6,365 nt of DNA from an uncultured Lentisphaeria bacterium (GTDB lineage: Bacteria > Verrucomicrobiota > Lentisphaeria > Victivallales > Victivallaceae). Below the pieces are notes generated by a model. It searched no databases. It was not told the origin of the DNA and saw only the letters and a program-made list of their open reading frames with translations. Within the stretch, counting starts at the first letter, position 1; each line of letters opens with the position of its first letter. Location of the stretch: NCBI GenBank assembly GCA_903821255.1, contig CAIJKT010001099.1, positions 1-6,365 of the forward strand, in the 5' to 3' direction. This document shows positions 5,956-6,365 of the stretch, piece after piece. The position numbers and the translations under genes were made by a program.

Positions 5956-6365
5956 ATGATGAATCGCAAGAAAATCACGATCAAGGAATTTGCGGAAAAG
6001 CTTGGGGTGTCTATCGCCACGGTGTCGCGGGCTTTCAGCGACAAAGGGCGCATCAGCGACAAGACCCGCCAGGAGATTATCGTCAAAGCGCAGGAATACG
6101 GTTATCGCGCCAATATTCACGCCCGCAACCTGATTTCCCGCAGCAATAATACGATCGCACTGCTTTTTCCCGCGATCAGTCATGAAGAACCGGACTATTT
6201 CATTACTGAAATCATGCTCGGCATCAACGAGACGCTGGCAAAATACCGGAAAATACTGCAAGTGCATCCATTTCCCTTTGTTGTAAATATGTCTGAAGAG
6301 CGACGAGAAAGGACTCGAAGTTCCCGTCGAGTTGCGAATATGTCTGAAGCGCGTAAACAAACAAG
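5956..6365 (+). CDS. LacI-family transcriptional regulator, apparently interrupted after ~105 codons
   Basis: The N-terminus is a clear LacI/GalR DNA-binding domain: ITIKEFAEKLGVSIATVSRAF (residues 7-27) is the helix-turn-helix, followed by the RISDKTRQEII and YGYRANIHARNL hinge-helix region (to about 62). The effector domain begins at NTIALLFPAIS (69-79) and runs through EIMLGINETLAKYRKILQVHP to about residue 105. After that the frame stays open to the window edge, but the protein becomes Arg-rich (RRERTRSSRRVANMSEARK) and no longer resembles LacI. Arg codons switch from CGC/CGG only to mostly CGA and CGT. The tail comes from a repeat (see 6280-6365). A normal family member is about 330-350 residues, so the gene is either disrupted or joined to foreign sequence at an assembly edge. 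The start is ATG 5956 or 5959; no good Shine-Dalgarno is visible. Confidence 0.8.
   Translation, partial: MMNRKKITIKEFAEKLGVSIATVSRAFSDKGRISDKTRQEIIVKAQEYGYRANIHARNLISRSNNTIALLFPAISHEEPDYFITEIMLGINETLAKYRKILQVHPFPFVVNMSEERRERTRSSRRVANMSEARKQT
6280..6365. repeat. Repeat element with 51-bp period inside lacI
   Basis: AATATGTCTGAAG occurs at 6286-6298 and again at 6337-6349. With flanks, 20 of 23 bases match between 6280-6302 and 6331-6353, giving a 51-bp spacing. Between the copies is an inverted repeat, ACTCGA (6313-6318) and TCGAGT (6327-6332), with an 8-nt loop. The second unit runs off the window end. Base and codon use differ from the lacI part before it. It looks like the end of a dispersed repeat, a small mobile element, or a repeat at a contig boundary. 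No transposase is visible. Confidence 0.55.

Noticed and set aside
5944..6360. 138-codon minus-strand open frame
   Set aside because: It is antisense to the helix-turn-helix coding part of the LacI gene and extends into the repeat. It has no family resemblance.
1..6365. CRISPR array, tRNA or rRNA, transposase
   Set aside because: I saw no regularly spaced multi-copy repeat, no tRNA-like cloverleaf or rRNA segment, and no transposase motif. The only repeat is the two-unit element at the right edge.

Overview
The window reads as a carbohydrate-catabolism locus from a Gram-negative-type bacterium of moderate G+C. It contains a tagaturonate epimerase (UxaE family), an unusually long ROK-family sugar kinase paired with nagA, and a LacI-type regulator. 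This mix, and the general look of the long ROK protein, suggest a member of the PVC group (Lentisphaerota/Verrucomicrobiota-like). That taxonomic reading is inference from general resemblance, not a search result.

Layout: four genes lie on the minus strand and one on the plus strand. Reading the minus strand from its own 5' side: (1) 5702-4200 encodes a protein of about 500 residues that I do not recognise; it has its own promoter and a strong terminator at 4090-4122. (2) 3865-2474 is the ROK kinase, followed after 20 nt by nagA (2453-1308), which starts with GTG. These two form a hexosamine operon closed by a rho-independent terminator at 1245-1295. (3) 1096 to the left edge is the first 365 residues of uxaE, cut by the window end. 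On the plus strand, a LacI-family regulator starts at 5956, divergent from the unknown gene. It has a good sigma-70-type promoter with an AAACGTTT-centred operator on the predicted transcription start, which suggests autoregulation.

How they fit together: the ROK kinase probably phosphorylates a hexosamine such as GlcNAc, and NagA deacetylates GlcNAc-6-P to GlcN-6-P; no nagB lies in the window. UxaE interconverts tagaturonate and fructuronate in hexuronate breakdown, in a separate transcription unit. Together they suggest use of complex glycans containing amino sugars and uronic acids.

The most unusual spot is the right end. About 105 codons into lacI the protein stops looking like LacI and becomes an arginine-rich stretch with different codon use, encoded by a 51-bp-period repeat with a palindrome. 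This looks like a repeat or mobile element that interrupts lacI, or an assembly junction at a contig end. The other item worth attention is the unrecognised 500-residue protein with a strongly acidic central linker and ambiguous start signals.
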